The notes: generated by a model not told the origin, from the letters alone. A stretch of 64,000 nucleotides of DNA from Cephalopachus bancanus (GCA_027257055.1 JAPVLO010000181.1:2356001-2420000), one strand, 5' to 3'; shown: positions 12,051-24,710, counted from the first letter of the stretch. A program made the numbers and translations.

Positions 12051-12920
12051 ATGGAGCCTAGCCCAAATGAAATCTTTGAAATTCCAGAGACAAAATTCAA
12101 AAGGTTTATTATAAAATTGTTCAATGAGATCTAAGAGAAAGTTGAAAACCAACATAAAGAAATAAAAACCAAAAAACTATAAACTATTCAGGATATGAAT
12201 GAAAAATTGTCCAATGAGATAGACACTTAAAAAAAAACAAGCTGCTGAACGTCTGGAAATAGTCATTTAGTTAAGTGCAAAATGCAGTGGAAAGTTTTAG
12301 CAGTAGGCTAAAACAAATAGAAGAGACGATTTCAAGACTTGAAGACAAGACTTTTGAATTAACTCAATCAGACAATAAAGAAAAAAGAATCAGGAGAGCA
12401 GAAAAAAGTCTTCAAAAAATGTGGGATTATTTAAAATGTCCAAACTTGAGAATAATATGTGTTCCTGAGGAAGAAGAGAAAGCAACAGATTTAGAAAGTC
12501 TATTTGAGGGAATAATTGAGGCAAATTTCCCTGGCCTTGCCAGAGATTTAAACATCTAGATACAAGAAGCCTAAAGAGCTCCTGGAAGATTCATTGTGAC
12601 AAGGTCATTTCCAAGGCATATAATTATTAGATTATGCAGTGTCAATGTGAAAGAAAGAATTCTAAGGGCAGTAACAAAAAAAGCATCAAATAACTTATAA
12701 AGGCAAACCTATCAGATTAATAGCAGACTTCTCAACAGAAACCCTGCTAGCCAGAAGGGACTGGGGACTTATCTTCCATCTTCTCAAACAGAAAACTGTC
12801 AGCTAAGAATTTTACACACCACACACCTAACTTTTATAAATGAAGAAGAAATAAAGTCTTTTTCAGACAAGTAAATGCTGAAGGAATTTGTCACACTAGG
12901 ACAGCCATACGAGAATACTC
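12051..12920 (+). pseudogene. L1 ORF1 remnant
   Basis: Begins near an ATG at 12051 and follows the layout of L1 ORF1p, the trimeric RNA-binding chaperone. A coiled-coil segment is readable at 12275-12559 (Ser-Arg-Leu-Lys-Gln-Ile-Glu-Glu repeats), then the start of the RRM (Asn-Leu-Arg-Ile-Ile-Cys-Val-Pro-Glu), and traces of the C-terminal domain around 12700-12870. Several stops and frameshifts break it. Confidence 0.85.
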
Positions 12921-15900
12921 AAAGCAGTTCTAAACATTGAAACAAAAAGTCATAATGCACCAGGAGAAAAACACTGGAAATTATAAAGCTCACAAGTTTT
13001 ATGGAACACCAACACAATGGAGAAAACAAAACAATCAGGTAATAGCTAATATGGTCAATGAAGTAGTACCTTACATATCATTACTAACCTTGTGTGTAAA
13101 TGGTCCTATTTAAAAGATGCAGATTGGCAAAATGGATTAAAAAAAAATCCAAAATCTATTGTTTAGAAGAAACCCATTTAACACACAAAATCTCCTACAA
13201 ATGCAAGATAAATTGGTTGAAAAAATATTCTACATAAATGGAAACCAAAAAAGAATAGTAGAAGTAGTTATTCTTAGATAAAACAGACTTTAATAGCAGT
13301 GAAAAAAGACAAAGAAGACTATTATATAATGATAAAAGGATCAACCCAACAAGAAGATATAATAATTTTAAATATATGTACCTAAAACCAGAGCTCTTAT
13401 CATTTAGACCTAAGGAAAGACTCAGGCAAGAATAAATAAGAGTGGGAGACTTCAACATTTCCCTGAAAGCATAGACACGTCATCAAGGTAGAAAACCAAC
13501 AAAGAAACAAACATTGGAGTTAAACTGGATCCTAGAGGAAATGGACCTAACAGACATCTATAGAACATTCAACCCTAAAAGTACAGAATATACATTTTTC
13601 TCATCAGCACATTGAACATTCTCCAAGATCAACCATATGATAGGCCACAGATCAAATCTCAGTAAGTTAAAAAAAACCCTGAAATTATATCAGACACCTT
13701 CTCAGACCACAGTGTAATAAAACTAGAAATCAATTCCAAGAAGAACTTTCAAAACCAAATAGATGCATGGAAATTAAGCAATTGACCTCTAAATGATATA
13801 CAGGTCAACAATGAAATAAAGATGGAAATGTAAAAAATTCCTCAAAATGAATGGCAATAACACAAGTTCTAAAAAATCTCTGAGCTACAATCAAAGCTGT
13901 GCTCAGAGGAAAATTTATAGTGCTTAAGGCCTACATTAAAAAGACTGAAAGGACACATATTAGCAAGGTAGCATTACATTTCAAGAAACTAGAAAAACAG
14001 GAACAAACCAAATCAAAAGCTAGCAGAAGTAAAGAGAGAACAAAGATTAGATCAAAACTAAATGAAATTGAAACCAGAAAACAATGCAAAGAATAAATGA
14101 AACAAAAAAGTTGATTAGACCACTAGCTGGATTAATTCAAAAAAAGAAGAGAGAGGATTCATATTAGCACACTTAGAAATGAAAATGGAGATGTTACAAT
14201 GGATACAATGGAAATACAAAAGACCATCCAAGATTATTATGAACACCTCTATGCAAACAAACTATATAATCTAGAGGAAATGGATAAATTCCAGGAAACG
14301 TATAATCCCCCAATCTTGAATCAGGAAGAAATAGAAGCCCTGAACAAACCGATAACATGTAGTGGAGATTCTATCAGTAATTAAAAGTCTCCCAACAACA
14401 ACAAAAAAGCCCAGGACCTAATGAATTCACAGATGAATTCTACCAGACTTTGAAAAAAGAACTGGTACCAAGCCTACTGAAACTATTCCATAAGATTGAA
14501 AAGGTGGTAATTCTTTCTAACTTACTCTTTGAAGTCTGTATCACCCAAATACCAAACCCAGGAAAAGACACAACAAAAAAAGAAAACTACTGACTAATGT
14601 CCTTGATGAACACAGGTGCAAAATTCTCAACAAAATGCTAGCAAACCAAATCCAACAGCACATCAAAACAAACAATCAAAAAAATCCACTCCAGTCAAGT
14701 CAGTTTTATCTCAAGGATGCAAGGAAGGTTCAATATATGCAAGTAAATACACTATAAACAGAATGAAAAACAAAAATAATATGATCATTACAATAAATGC
14801 AGAAATAGAATTCTATAAATTCAGCATCCCTTTATGATAAAACACTTCAGCAAAATAGGCATAGGAGGAACATACCTCAAATGGTAAAAGTCGAGTACAA
14901 CAAACCCACAGCCAACATCATATTGAATAGCAAAAAGTTCAAAGCATTTCTCCCAAGGCCTGGAACAAGGCAAGGATGCCCACTTTCACCACTCCTATTT
15001 AGCATAGTAATGGAAGTCCTAGTCAGAGCAAGTAGGCAAAAGAAAGAAATAAATGGTATCCAAATTGGAAAAGAAAAAAATAAGCTATCTCTATTTACCA
15101 ATGATATGATCTTATACCTAGAAAATTCTATAACCTCCTCCAAAAGGATCCAGAACTTGATAAATGAATTAAGTGAAGTCTCAGATTACAAAATAAATAA
15201 ATCAGTAGCATTACTATATACCAATAAGGACCAAGCTGAGGATCAAATCAAGAACTTAATTTCATTTACAATAGCTGCCAAAAAATTGAAATACCCAGAA
15301 CTATTTAACCAAGGAGGTACAAAATCTTCACAAGGAGAACTAAATAACACTGATGAAAGGAATCATAGAGCACACAAACAAATGAAAAACCTTTTCATGC
15401 TCCTGGATTGGAAGTACCAACATTGTTAAAATGACCATTTAACCCAAAGTAACCTACAGATTCAATGTAATCCCTATTAAACTACCAAAGTCTTTTTTCA
15501 CAAAATTAGGATTGTTTAAGAAAAACAATCCTAAAATTCAAATGGAACAAAGGAGAACTCAAATGCCCAAAACAATCCTAAGCAAAAAGAACAAAGCAGG
15601 AGATAGTACATTGACTTTAAATTTTACTACAAGGCTATAGTAATCAAAACAGCAATAATACTGGTACAAAAGCAGACACACTGGCTAATGGAACAAAGTA
15701 GAGAATTCAGAAACAAACCCAGATAACTACAAACAACTAATGTTTGACAAGAGAGACAAAAACATACACTGGAGAAAGGACACCCTATTCAACAAATGGT
15801 GCTGGGAAAATTGGATAGCCATAAGCAGAAAAATGAAACCTGATCCTTATCTCTCACAATATATCAAAATTAACTCAAGATGGAGTAAAGATTTAAAGGT

Positions 15901-16205
15901 CAGACCTGAAACCATAAAAATGCTAGAGGCAAAGCTAGGAAAAAGTATCTTGGACTTTGACCTAGGCAGATAGTTTATGCTTAAGACCCCAAAAGCAAAT
16001 GCAACCAAAACAAAAATAAACAAGTGAGACTTAATTAAACTAAAATGCTTCTCCACAGCAGAGTAAATAGGCAACCTACAGATTAGGAGAAGATATTCAC
16101 AAGCTGTACATCTAACAAAGGACTAATATCCAGGATCTACAATGGTCTCAAACAAATCAGCAAGAGAAAAGCAAATAACCCCATTAAAAAGTGGGCAAAT
16201 GACAT

Positions 16206-16526
16206 GAACAGACATCTCTTTTTTGTTTGTTTTTGAGCTGGAGTCTCACTCTGTCGCCCAGACTGGAGTGCAGTGGCTGCTCCCGGCCACCGCAGCCTCA
16301 ACCTGCTGGGCTCCGGCGATCCTTCCGCATCAGCCTTCCGAGTAGCCGGAATTACGGGCGCGTGCTACCACGCCCAGCTAATTTTAAAAATTTTATTGTA
16401 GAGATGAGGTCTCGCCTGCCCAGGCAGGTCTCGAACCTGCGGACTCAGGCAATCCACTCACCTCAGCCTCCCAAAGGTGCGGGATTACAGGCTGAGCCAC
16501 CGAGCCCGGCTGAACAGACATCTCTT
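16206..16526 (-). mobile_element. Alu dimer, lineage-specific, inserted in ancient L1
   Basis: Body at 16221-16511, minus strand, flanked by the 15-bp duplication 'gaacagacatctctt' (16206-16220 and 16512-16526), which is ordinary ORF2 sequence of the host L1. The left-arm B box region reads 'aggtctcgaacctgcgg' on this strand. Confidence 0.97.
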
Positions 16527-16534
16527 AAAGGGAA

Positions 16535-17324
16535 TGTTGCAGAGACCTGCTATTGTCTGCCCATATTGCCACAACCTCTGGAAAAGGACTTGGCAAGTAT
16601 TCAAGTGCTCCGGCACATACCCACATTCCTGAGAGTTAACAAAAGGTTCACTTCTCCTTATCTCCTATGCACCCCAGTAAGTAACTTCAAAGAATCCTTA
16701 ATTTCCAGACTGTGCCCCATGTGCATTGCCGTATCTCCTATACACTCCCAGTAATTTCAAAGAACACTTAACTTCCCTACAGACTGTGCCCAATTAACTG
16801 AGAGATGTAAATTCCCACTTACTACCTTTTTCTTAGTAGTCACAGGTTGAATAATATAGTATCAAGGTAATCATAAGTCTTGTGATTTGTATAACTTTTG
16901 TATTAATGTAATTGTAAGTCTTGTGATTTGTATTGCTTTTTCATGTGACACCATGTAGTAATATATGTCTTAGATCTTGTTAACTCCCTTTACTCTATGG
17001 CATATTTGAGTAAAACCTCTGCCCAGTGTAACTGGTGCCAGGAAATGTGGACCACAAATGTCATTATTGACAAAATGTGACTGTAACTTAAATTCTACAC
17101 GATGCTCTGCTGGTCACATAGTCAGTGTATAGGCACCAACGGCCCTGAACTTATAAAAGTGAACTGTAAAGCCTGAAGGGTGAGCAGAACCACTTTAAAA
17201 AAGCCAGAAGCCCAGCTCTGCTCCCTGGATTCAAATTCAGAAATAAACCTCTTTCTATCAGTTCCCTACCCTTTTGATTTATTGGACTCAAGGGAGAGCA
17301 GCCAGGCATTACTTGACTGTAGCA
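16535..17324 (+). mobile_element. Solo LTR, probably from an endogenous retrovirus; family not recognised
   Basis: A 790-bp block with TG and CA ends interrupts the host L1, which reads on across it ('cttaaaggga' then 'gatatacaaatgg'). A TATA box 'tataaa' lies at 17152-17157 and a poly(A) signal 'aataaa' at 17242-17247, about 90 bp apart, the layout of a U3-R-U5 LTR. Flanking bases 'gggaa' and 'ggaga' could be an imperfect duplication. No internal retroviral genes remain, consistent with recombination between two LTRs. Strand is taken from the TATA/poly(A) order. Confidence 0.72.
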
Positions 17325-18155
17325 GGAGATATACAAATGGCCAACAAATCTATTAAAAATGCTCAACATCACTAATCATCAGGGAAATGCAAATGAAAGT
17401 CACAACAAAATACCACCGTATACCAGTCAGAATGGCTATTGTTTAAAAAAAATAGATTTGTCATAGATGCAGTGAAAAGGGAACACTTATATACTGTTGA
17501 TGGGAGTGTAAATTAGTACAACCTCTATGGAAATAAGTGTGGAGATTCCTGAAAGAAATATAAGTAGATCTACCATTTGATCCAGCAGTCTCACTATTAG
17601 GTATTTATTCCCCCCAAACCAGAGGTCATTAGACAAAAAAGACACCTGCACGTGAATGTATATAGCAGTACAAATCCCAGTTGCAAAGATGTGGAATCAA
17701 CCTAAATGTACATCAGTTGATCAACGGATAATAAAATGTAGTATATGTATACCACAGAATACTATTCAGCCATAAAAAGAACCGAATAATGTCTTTTGCA
17801 GCAAATTGGATGGAATTGGAGTCCATCCTCCTAAGTGAAGTAACACAGGAGTGGAAAACCAAATATCGCATTCTCACTTATAAGTGAGAGCTAAGCTAAG
17901 GACCTGCAAAGGGACATAGTATGCCGTAATGGACATTGGGAACTCAGAAGGAGGAGGGTGGGGGAAGAGTAAGAAGTGAAAAAAAATCACGTATTGGACA
18001 TGATGTGCACTAGTGGGGTTGATGGGTACACTTAAAGCTCAGATGGCTTTACCACTAAACAATATATTCATGTAAGGAAAAACCCCTTGTGCCCCTAAAG
18101 ATATTGATATTGTTAAAAATTGCTGTTAAAAAAACTCATAAAAATAAATCAATAA

Positions 18156-18454
18156 GCTGGGCTCAGTGCCTCAGCCTGTAATCCCGCGCCTTTGAGAGGC
18201 TGAGGTGAGTGGACTGCCTGAGCCCGCGGGGTTCGAGACCTGCCTGAGCAGCGAGACCTCATCTCTACAATAAATCAAAAAATCAGCCGGGCGTGGTAGT
18301 GCATGCCTGTAATTCCGGCTACGTGAAAGGCTGAGGCGGAAGGATTGCCGGAGCCCAGCAGGTCGAGGCTGCGGTGGCCGGGAGCAGCCATCGCACTCCA
18401 GTCTGGGCAACAGAGTGAGACTCCAACTCAAAAAAAATAAAAAAAAATAATAAA
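18156..18454 (+). mobile_element. Alu dimer, lineage-specific, inserted in the tail of the ancient L1
   Basis: Complete dimer with a B box region 'ggggttcgagacctgcc' and a (taaa)-rich tail. It lies between the L1 3' end and that L1's downstream duplication, so it entered the A-rich tail after the L1 had inserted. Confidence 0.95.
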
Positions 18455-18471
18455 TAAAATTATGTATCTAA

Positions 18472-18950
18472 ATTATTTAAAGATAACTGTGTTCAGCATG
18501 GCTAAAAGGAAATCCTTGATGGAGTATATGTCTATAGAAGGAAGCTGCACATGGCAATTTTAGGAAAGAGATTGTGGAGGGTTAATAAGACAAGTAGAAA
18601 GGGTTGGTAGAGATGACGAGGTGGAGGAAGCCACAAACTCACAATGGACACGAATTCATAAAATATCTAGAATCAACGTGGCAACATACACAGGAGTCTA
18701 AAATAGACTTTAAAACATCAAGTGTTCTATGTCTTTTATTTATATAATGCTTGTCTCTAAGCAACTCCAAAAGTTTGTTTAGAACCAAATTGGTCAGGAA
18801 AGCAAAACTTCTGTTTAGAAATGAGAAAACTAGGCCATGGAGTAGCTGCATAATTTGCTCAAAATCACCTTTTTGGACTATGTTAAAATAGGGAGAAACA
18901 AACTGTTTTCTCCTACGCTCTCCATTGTAAATACTTCACTTCTGACACCA
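18472..18950. other. Single-copy sequence, nothing recognised
   Basis: A stretch around 18810-18880 vaguely resembles MIR ('tagaaatgagaaaactaggcc') but is too weak to call. Confidence 0.45.
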
Positions 18951-19566
18951 GTGTGCGGATTTTCCCCATATCGAGCAATTTTCTAACACCAACTGGGTGT
19001 TCTATAAGGCATATTAAATCTGAAACTAACTAGAATCCGTACAGGCCCCACAGGTTAAGGGTTCAGTCCCGCAGGTGAGAACTAAATCTGACCTTTTATC
19101 CAAATTTCTAACTAAGAGGCTTGAGGAGTCACGCCGGTTAAGAACTCACCAGACAGGGTTTTATTATCCTACAGTTTTCCAATCTGACTCAGGCATAACG
19201 TTTTAACTTCATCTACATATCAGCAAACCTAGAGTCTTTCTGCCCTTTGTCTCAGCAAAACATCTTATCTCCTGAAAAGAACTACATATTACCTGTCCAG
19301 AAATTTTTGAACGCAATTATGACCTACAAACCCCCCCAGCTTGAAAATGTCCCTCCTCCCCTGAACAAAACGATAGGGATCTCACGTGTATTGATTTATG
19401 GTATTTGTAATTGTTGCCACCCTCAAACTGGATATAACCTAGCCACCATTCAAAAACGGTAGGCAGGCTCTCAGAACCTTCTGGGACATATGATGCAGAT
19501 CTAGGTACTTATGTTTGGTTCAGAATAAACCACTTAAAATATTTTACAGAATTTGGCATTTTTCAT
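18951..19566 (+). mobile_element. Possible ERV LTR remnant
   Basis: The 3' part has the features of an LTR R-U5 region: 'ggatataacc', a stretch ending in 'cagaataaacca' with a poly(A) signal at 19524-19529, then a T-rich end 'tttggcatttttca'. Family and exact 5' limit are unclear. Confidence 0.45.
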
Positions 19567-19588
19567 CAACATAAGTTACCCCCCCCCT

Positions 19589-20160
19589 TCAGATGCCAAT
19601 TGAAAGTCCTGGTGTACTTCAATTGGAGGTTCCCAAAAGTTCCCCCTTGGGTTTGATCATTTGCTCACAGAACTCAAAAAAGGAGTTTAATTACTATTAC
19701 TTATTTATTATAAAAAGGATACAACTCAGAACAGCCAGATGGAAGAGATGCATAGGACGAGGTGTGGGAGAAGGGACATGGAATTTCCATGCCCTCTCCA
19801 GGCTTGTCACTCTCCATGTGTTCAGCCACCCAGAAGCTCTCTAAACCCTGCCTTTTTTTTTAAATGGAGGCTTCTTTACGTATGCACAATTTATTAAATC
19901 ATTGGCCATTAGTTACAAGCTCACCTGCGTCCCCTCTCCCCTCCTCAGAGGTTAGACTGAAAATTCCAACTTTCTAATTACAAGGTTGGTTCCTCTGGCA
20001 ACTATGTTCTATCTTGAGCTGGAGCCCCCAGACACCAACCACCTCATGAGAGTACAAAATAACATTTATGACTTCATATATTCCAAGGGGTTAAGAGCTC
20101 TGTGCCAGACTGGGAGAAGACCAATATATTTGCATTTTTGTTGTATCACAATTTCATAGA
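19589..20160 (-). mobile_element. Probable LTR remnant, minus strand
   Basis: Contains in order 'ggaggcttctttacgtatg', 'aatcattggccattagttac', 'cccctctcccctcctcagagg' and 'ggttggttcctctggcaac', an arrangement I associate with class I LTRs of the MER type. The exact family is not named. Confidence 0.45.
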
Positions 20161-20360
20161 CCCAGGACTAGTTCAGTTTATGGATTAAGAAGGTGATGTT
20201 TCTCATCTTTACACTCAGAAGTTACCACATTCCAGCTGAGTACTTCTCTTTGGCTTGGAATCATAAAACTGTATGTTCGAAAGGATGTCAACTCGTTGAG
20301 GCTTTTGCTTGAATCCTATTTAGCCTTTCCCAGTGATGACACAACTGAGCAGTAGCACTT

Positions 20361-20762
20361 TGTCTTAGTCCATTTAGTGTTGCTATAAAAGAATAACTGA
20401 GGCTGGGTAATTTATAAAGAAAACATGTTTAGTCAGCTCACAGTTCTGCAGACTGCACAAGAAGAATGGCACCAGCATCTGCATCTGGTGAGAGCCTCAG
20501 GCTGCTTTCACTTACAATGGAAAGTGATGGGAGCGGGCTTGTGAGAGATCACATGACAAGAAGAAGCCAAGAGGGCAGTGATGTCTGGCTTTTTATTTTA
20601 ACAAGCAGCTCTTGCAGGAGCTGAGAACAAGAATGGCTAACATGCCATTCATGAGGGAACTGCCCCCATGAACGAAATACCTCCCATTAGGCTCCAATCC
20701 CAAACTGAGGGTCAAATTTTGACATGTTATTTGGAGAGGGCAAACATCCAAAACTGGAAGCA
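20361..20762 (-). mobile_element. MaLR solo LTR (MST type), minus strand
   Basis: The reverse complement starts 'ttttggatgtttgccctctcc' (after a degraded end) and contains 'gcctaatgggaggtatttcg', 'gggggcagttccctcatgaa', 'gaagcagcctgaggctctcacc' in shortened form, and ends 'taaatggactaagaca', the established pattern of MST LTRs (ERVL-MaLR). No internal region is present. Confidence 0.88.
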
Positions 20763-21192
20763 CACTTTGTTACCCACCTCCCCCTTAAAAAAGGGAGCTG
20801 GGGGGAAAGTCCAAGGAAATTCTCTTAGTTAAAAATAATAGCAGAAAAACCCTTTCCTCACATCAGTGATGTCTAATGTTCAAACAGTGTGATTTTTGAC
20901 TAAGGTTAAAGATTTTAGACAACTATAACACCCATTTCTTAACTATTTCCTATGGATCTACTCCCCACTTGGTAAAAGCCATGGTTAGGGTGTTCTTCTT
21001 TACTCATAGCCATTCCTGTAGTTATCATGATCATCTTGTACCACTGGGAACATGCAGTGGTTCTCCTTTGGCCTCAGGCAGCTCAATCTAAAAGGATTGA
21101 GATTGTGCCCTTGGAGTCTTGAAGGGCTTGTGCTCATTTTAGACAGGTAATAATGGCTCCCATTCCTGACATGATCTCATTTTAAGAAACCC
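20763..21192. other. Single-copy sequence, nothing recognised
   Basis: No repeat family or open frame of note. Confidence 0.5.
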
Positions 21193-21512
21193 AGTTTGAG
21201 TCAGACATGGTGGCTCACACCTGTAATCCCAGCACTTTGGGAGGCTGAGGCGGTAGAAATGCTTGAGTCCAGGAGTTCAAGACTAGTCTGGACAACATAG
21301 TGAGACCTTGTCTCTACAAAAGATAATATTAAAAAAGTTAGGGGGGTGTAGTGGTGCATGCCTGTAGTCCTAGCTACTCTAGGGGCTGAGGAGGGAGAAT
21401 TGCCCGAGCCCAGGATGTTGGGGTTGCAGTGAGTTGTGATCATGCACTGTAGTCTGGGTGACAGAATGAGACTCTGACTCAAAAAAACAAAACAAAACAA
21501 AACAAAAAGAAA
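21193..21512 (+). mobile_element. Old Alu (AluJ-like) dimer
   Basis: Reads 'tggtggctcacacctgtaatcccagcac' in pieces, 'aggagttcaagactagtctgg' and 'gtgacagaatgagactctg' with an (aaaac)n tail. It lacks the changes of the lineage-specific group and keeps 'cagcactttggg', the older Alu form. Confidence 0.93.
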
Positions 21513-23290
21513 ATGAAAAGAAAATCCAGTGAGAAAATGGCATGCATCTCATTCCTTGGGGGAGAGGATGGGGCAACTTTAGCTTGTGTATCCAAATAGG
21601 CAAAGTAGAGTATTTCCAGGTGCCAAATGTAGATGACACTTTTCAGCAAGGATGGAATTGTGAACCTTAGTGATATCTGTTCATAGTTGCTGGAGCTTTT
21701 GAGGGAGAAAGAAAATATTCATCCTTCTCTCAAAGTTACTCTCTTTCGAAGGAGAGAGCCAATTGGAAAACTGTTATCAGCATGGAGCTGGTTTGAATGT
21801 GTCTGCTGGGGATGCACCTAGGAGAAATTCTAATGTCTTGATCAGTTTTGGAAACCATTCTACTTCCCTCTTTTGGCTTTCCAAAGTATAAAAGAAGCTA
21901 ATAAATTAGTGTATTGCTTCTTGTGAGTCACATATTTAAGTCTTAACAGAGTTATCCTAAAGATAATATCTTCACCCAAAGTAGTAAATGTTACAGTGGG
22001 AACTTCAACCCCTGTGGCAGACCAGTGGGAAAGAAATTTGCGAGATGAGTGTGGTTTGTGAAAAGGCTCAATTCAATCCAAATGGATGGGTAACTACATA
22101 TATGGCTACCTACATATATGGTTACATATGTGTTTATAAATTTGTAGGTGTATGAATTTATATATATTTATATTGTGCCATCACTTGCCAAAGTTGCATT
22201 TGGGAGCCCCTCTGCTGTGGGTTCCATTGAATCCTGTGGATCGTAAGGATTCCAGCAAAAGGCCTCAGCTCCAATGACACTGCCTACCTCCATCTGTGTC
22301 AGGGTCTGAATGTAAATGAAAACCCTGGTCCTTGGGGACTATGCCCTCCCGGGGGGTTTGGCCTTCCAAATGGGAGGAATTCAAACCAAAAGGAACCCTT
22401 TCACCATGAATTGTCATATTGAAGGGAAGATAGCAGATTTGTGGAAAGAAAAAGGTCATCTGCTTAGCCCCTTCCCCTGAAGAACCTACAGAGTATAGGA
22501 AAAGGTATTAATTTATCCTAGGCCTAGATATGTCACCACCTGGCTGAGTGGCCTTGCTGCATCCAAGTCAGTAATTAAATTAATCCAGGTACTTCTTGGA
22601 AGCCTGTTCAAAACTAGACATTTCTTTGAGCAATGTTGGCCATTTATTTCATTGTGGTAGGCAACTCCTGTTTTGAAAACGGCTAAAGTCAAATAATTTT
22701 GGAGATAATGTATAGTGAAGAACTTTCAGGCTATTATTTAAGATTACTATTTATTCCTGTCTGGTATAGATCTAGAACTACTTCTTGAGGAAAACCTTGG
22801 CTCTGTCAGCAGACGCCATGTAGTCCCCTCTGAATGCCATTCGGCAAGGGTCAGGATTACGATCTTAAATTCCATGATCTCAAACTCATTATTTAAAAAT
22901 TTATTTAAATTATAAAAGTAACTTACACAAATTATAAAACATGTAAGAAAATAAAATATCATAGTTCTGTGATTCAGGGATACTCATTTTTAACTCTTCA
23001 TTAGTAGCTTATTTATTTTATTATGGTAGCCATCATGACATATACACTTTAAAAATTCTGTTTCTTTTGCTTATCACTAAATCAGAAAGGTTTTATTACG
23101 CTATTAAACATCATTTGAAAATGTGACATTTATAGGTTGCATAATACTTCATTGCATAGATATATTATAATTTATGTAAATGATGTTTTGTGGTGATGGC
23201 TCAAATTACCTTGGCCTCCAATGCCAATGCAACTGCCTTTGCTGATGTGCCCTCAAATTTTACAAGATTCTGTTAAAAACATAAGCTTAC
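21513..23290. other. 1.8 kb single-copy sequence, no gene recognised
   Basis: Includes a local (ta)-rich run near 22100-22180. Short open stretches exist but none looks coding. It may be intergenic or intronic. Confidence 0.45.
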
Positions 23291-23720
23291 TGTGACAGTT
23301 AATTTTATGTGTCAACTCAGTTAGACTATGCTGCTTAGTTGTCTTGTTGAACATTAGTCTAGGTATTGCTGTGAAGGTATTTTGTAGATGTGGTTAACAC
23401 TTACAATCAGGTGACTGAAAGTAAAAGAAGTTACCCTTTATAATGTGGCTGGGCTTTAACAGCTAAAACTAAGTTTTCTCAGAGAAGGAAATCTTCCTCA
23501 AGACTGTAACAGAGAAATTGTACCTGCGTTTCCAGCCTTCTACCCTGACTTACAAATTTCAGATTCACAACAGCAGCATCAACATCGACTCTTACCTTTT
23601 CCCAGCCTGCACTCCTGCCCTACAGATTTTGAACTTCTCGCTCTCCCTAGTGGCGTAAGCCAATTCTTTGAAATATATCTCCTATTGGATCTATTTCTCT
23701 GGAGAATCATGACTGATACA
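23291..23720 (+). mobile_element. ERVL solo LTR (MLT2-like)
   Basis: Begins 'tgtgacagttaattttatgt' and ends 'gaatcatgactgataca', with TG/CA termini. Internal blocks 'tgctgtgaaggtattttg', 'taatgtggctgggc', 'acaacagcagcatcaacatc', 'gtaagccaattctttga' and 'ctattggatctatttctctg' are in the order of MLT2-type LTRs. Flanking five bases (cttac, cccat) do not match, so any duplication is lost. Confidence 0.8.
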
Positions 23721-24182
23721 CCCATAAAATCTATTATCACATTTGTCTTGAGGATGTCATCAGACACCTTCTCTATCACATCAATTAGAGTACCCATAAG
23801 ATGTCTTATATAAGATTTTCTTAAAGATTAGTGGTAGGGAAATATTTGCTTCCACTGAAGTACCAGTATGTTTCCTGTTCTCTGATCATGAGAATTATTC
23901 CACTATCCCACACTTTTTAAAAATTTAGTTGGGAAGAAGCATGGAACTCAGACATAGTGGCTATGTGGGTTGAATTATAGCCTTTATTCCTGGTCACAAC
24001 TTATCACTTCACTAAAATTTTTCTTCATATTTTTCTCTGCTCTTATCTGTAAGATGTCTCATTTCTTTGTGGGAAAGGATAAGGTATAAAGAGGTGAATT
24101 CTACTTTCTGTTTTTTCTATCTTTGATTTGATTTTAGGTTGAAAGTTTCCCTTTCCTCTTGGATTGAATAAAAATTCCATTG
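23721..24182. other. Single-copy sequence, nothing recognised
   Basis: No repeat or coding evidence. Confidence 0.5.
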
Positions 24183-24486
24183 ACTTTTGCCTTCTATCTT
24201 TTTTTTTTTTTTGAGTTGGAGTCTCACTCTTGTTGCCCAGGCTGGAGTACAGTGAAACGCTCATGCCACTGCAGCTTCGACTTGCTGGGCTTAGCCTTCC
24301 AAGTAGCTGGAACTATGAATGCACACCACCATGCCTGGCTAGTGTTTGTGATTTTGTAGAGACAAGGTCCCACCAAGTTGCCCAGGCAGGTCTCGAGGCC
24401 CCGGGTTCAGGTAATCCTTTCGTTTTGGCCTCTCAAAGTGCTGGGATTAGAGACTGAGCCACCGTAACCGGCCACTTTTGCCTTCT
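24183..24486 (-). mobile_element. Alu dimer, minus strand, with target-site duplication
   Basis: Body at 24196-24473, flanked by 'acttttgccttct' (24183-24195 and 24474-24486). Sequence is intermediate between the old and lineage-specific groups: it has 'gagttggagtctcac' but retains 'aaagtgctgggatta'. Confidence 0.95.
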
Positions 24487-24710
24487 TTCTAATGAGAAAA
24501 GTCATTGAACAAAATCTGTTCTCTTTTCTCCTGTTCGTATGTAAATATATTCCATACTGTTCCAGTATGACTGTCTACAGAGTTATAAGCAGCAGGGCCT
24601 ACCTTGGCTTACACCCTGGGAAGGGTCATTGAAAGTTGACTAGACCTGGCCAGTGAAGGAACCTAGAGACTAGAAAGCAGAACTGAACTGACTTAACTAA
24701 TTATATGTAT
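24487..24710. other. Short single-copy spacer between two Alus
   Basis: Nothing recognised. Confidence 0.5.

Larger units (their letters stand above)
13070..17830 (+). pseudogene. L1 ORF2 remnant, interrupted by Alu and LTR
   Basis: Pieces of the endonuclease (13090-13760) and reverse transcriptase (14200-15430) are readable in changing frames. The catalytic Phe-Ala-Asp-Asp of the polymerase has become Phe-Thr-Asn-Asp at about 15095-15106, removing one metal-binding Asp. Later pieces (15740-15973) carry the Asn-Lys-Trp-Cys-Trp-Glu-Asn-Trp block. The C-terminal part is split by the insertions between 16221 and 17324 and resumes at 17325. Confidence 0.9.
9421..18471 (+). mobile_element. Full-length ancient L1 with nested later insertions
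   Basis: Bounded by a 17-bp target-site duplication, 'taaaattatgtaactaa' at 9421-9437 and the same with one difference at 18455-18471. Order: 5' UTR from 9438, ORF1 remnant (about 12051-12920), ORF2 remnant (about 13070-17830), and a 3' UTR to about 18150. It is interrupted by a minus-strand Alu (16221-16511), a solo LTR (16535-17324) and a plus-strand Alu (18156-18450) placed in the L1 A-rich tail. Removing these leaves roughly 7.6 kb. Both ORFs are full of stops, so the element is extinct. It is older than the L1 at 52451, and its 5' and 3' UTRs are unrelated to that copy. Confidence 0.92.

Noticed and set aside
16227..16754. 175-codon open stretch
   Set aside because: Starts in an antisense Alu and runs into an LTR. 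The Ser-Leu-Thr-Leu-Ser-Pro-Arg-Leu-Glu-Cys type read is the usual antisense-Alu frame and recurs at 3682, 18171, 28269, 35259 and 61032.
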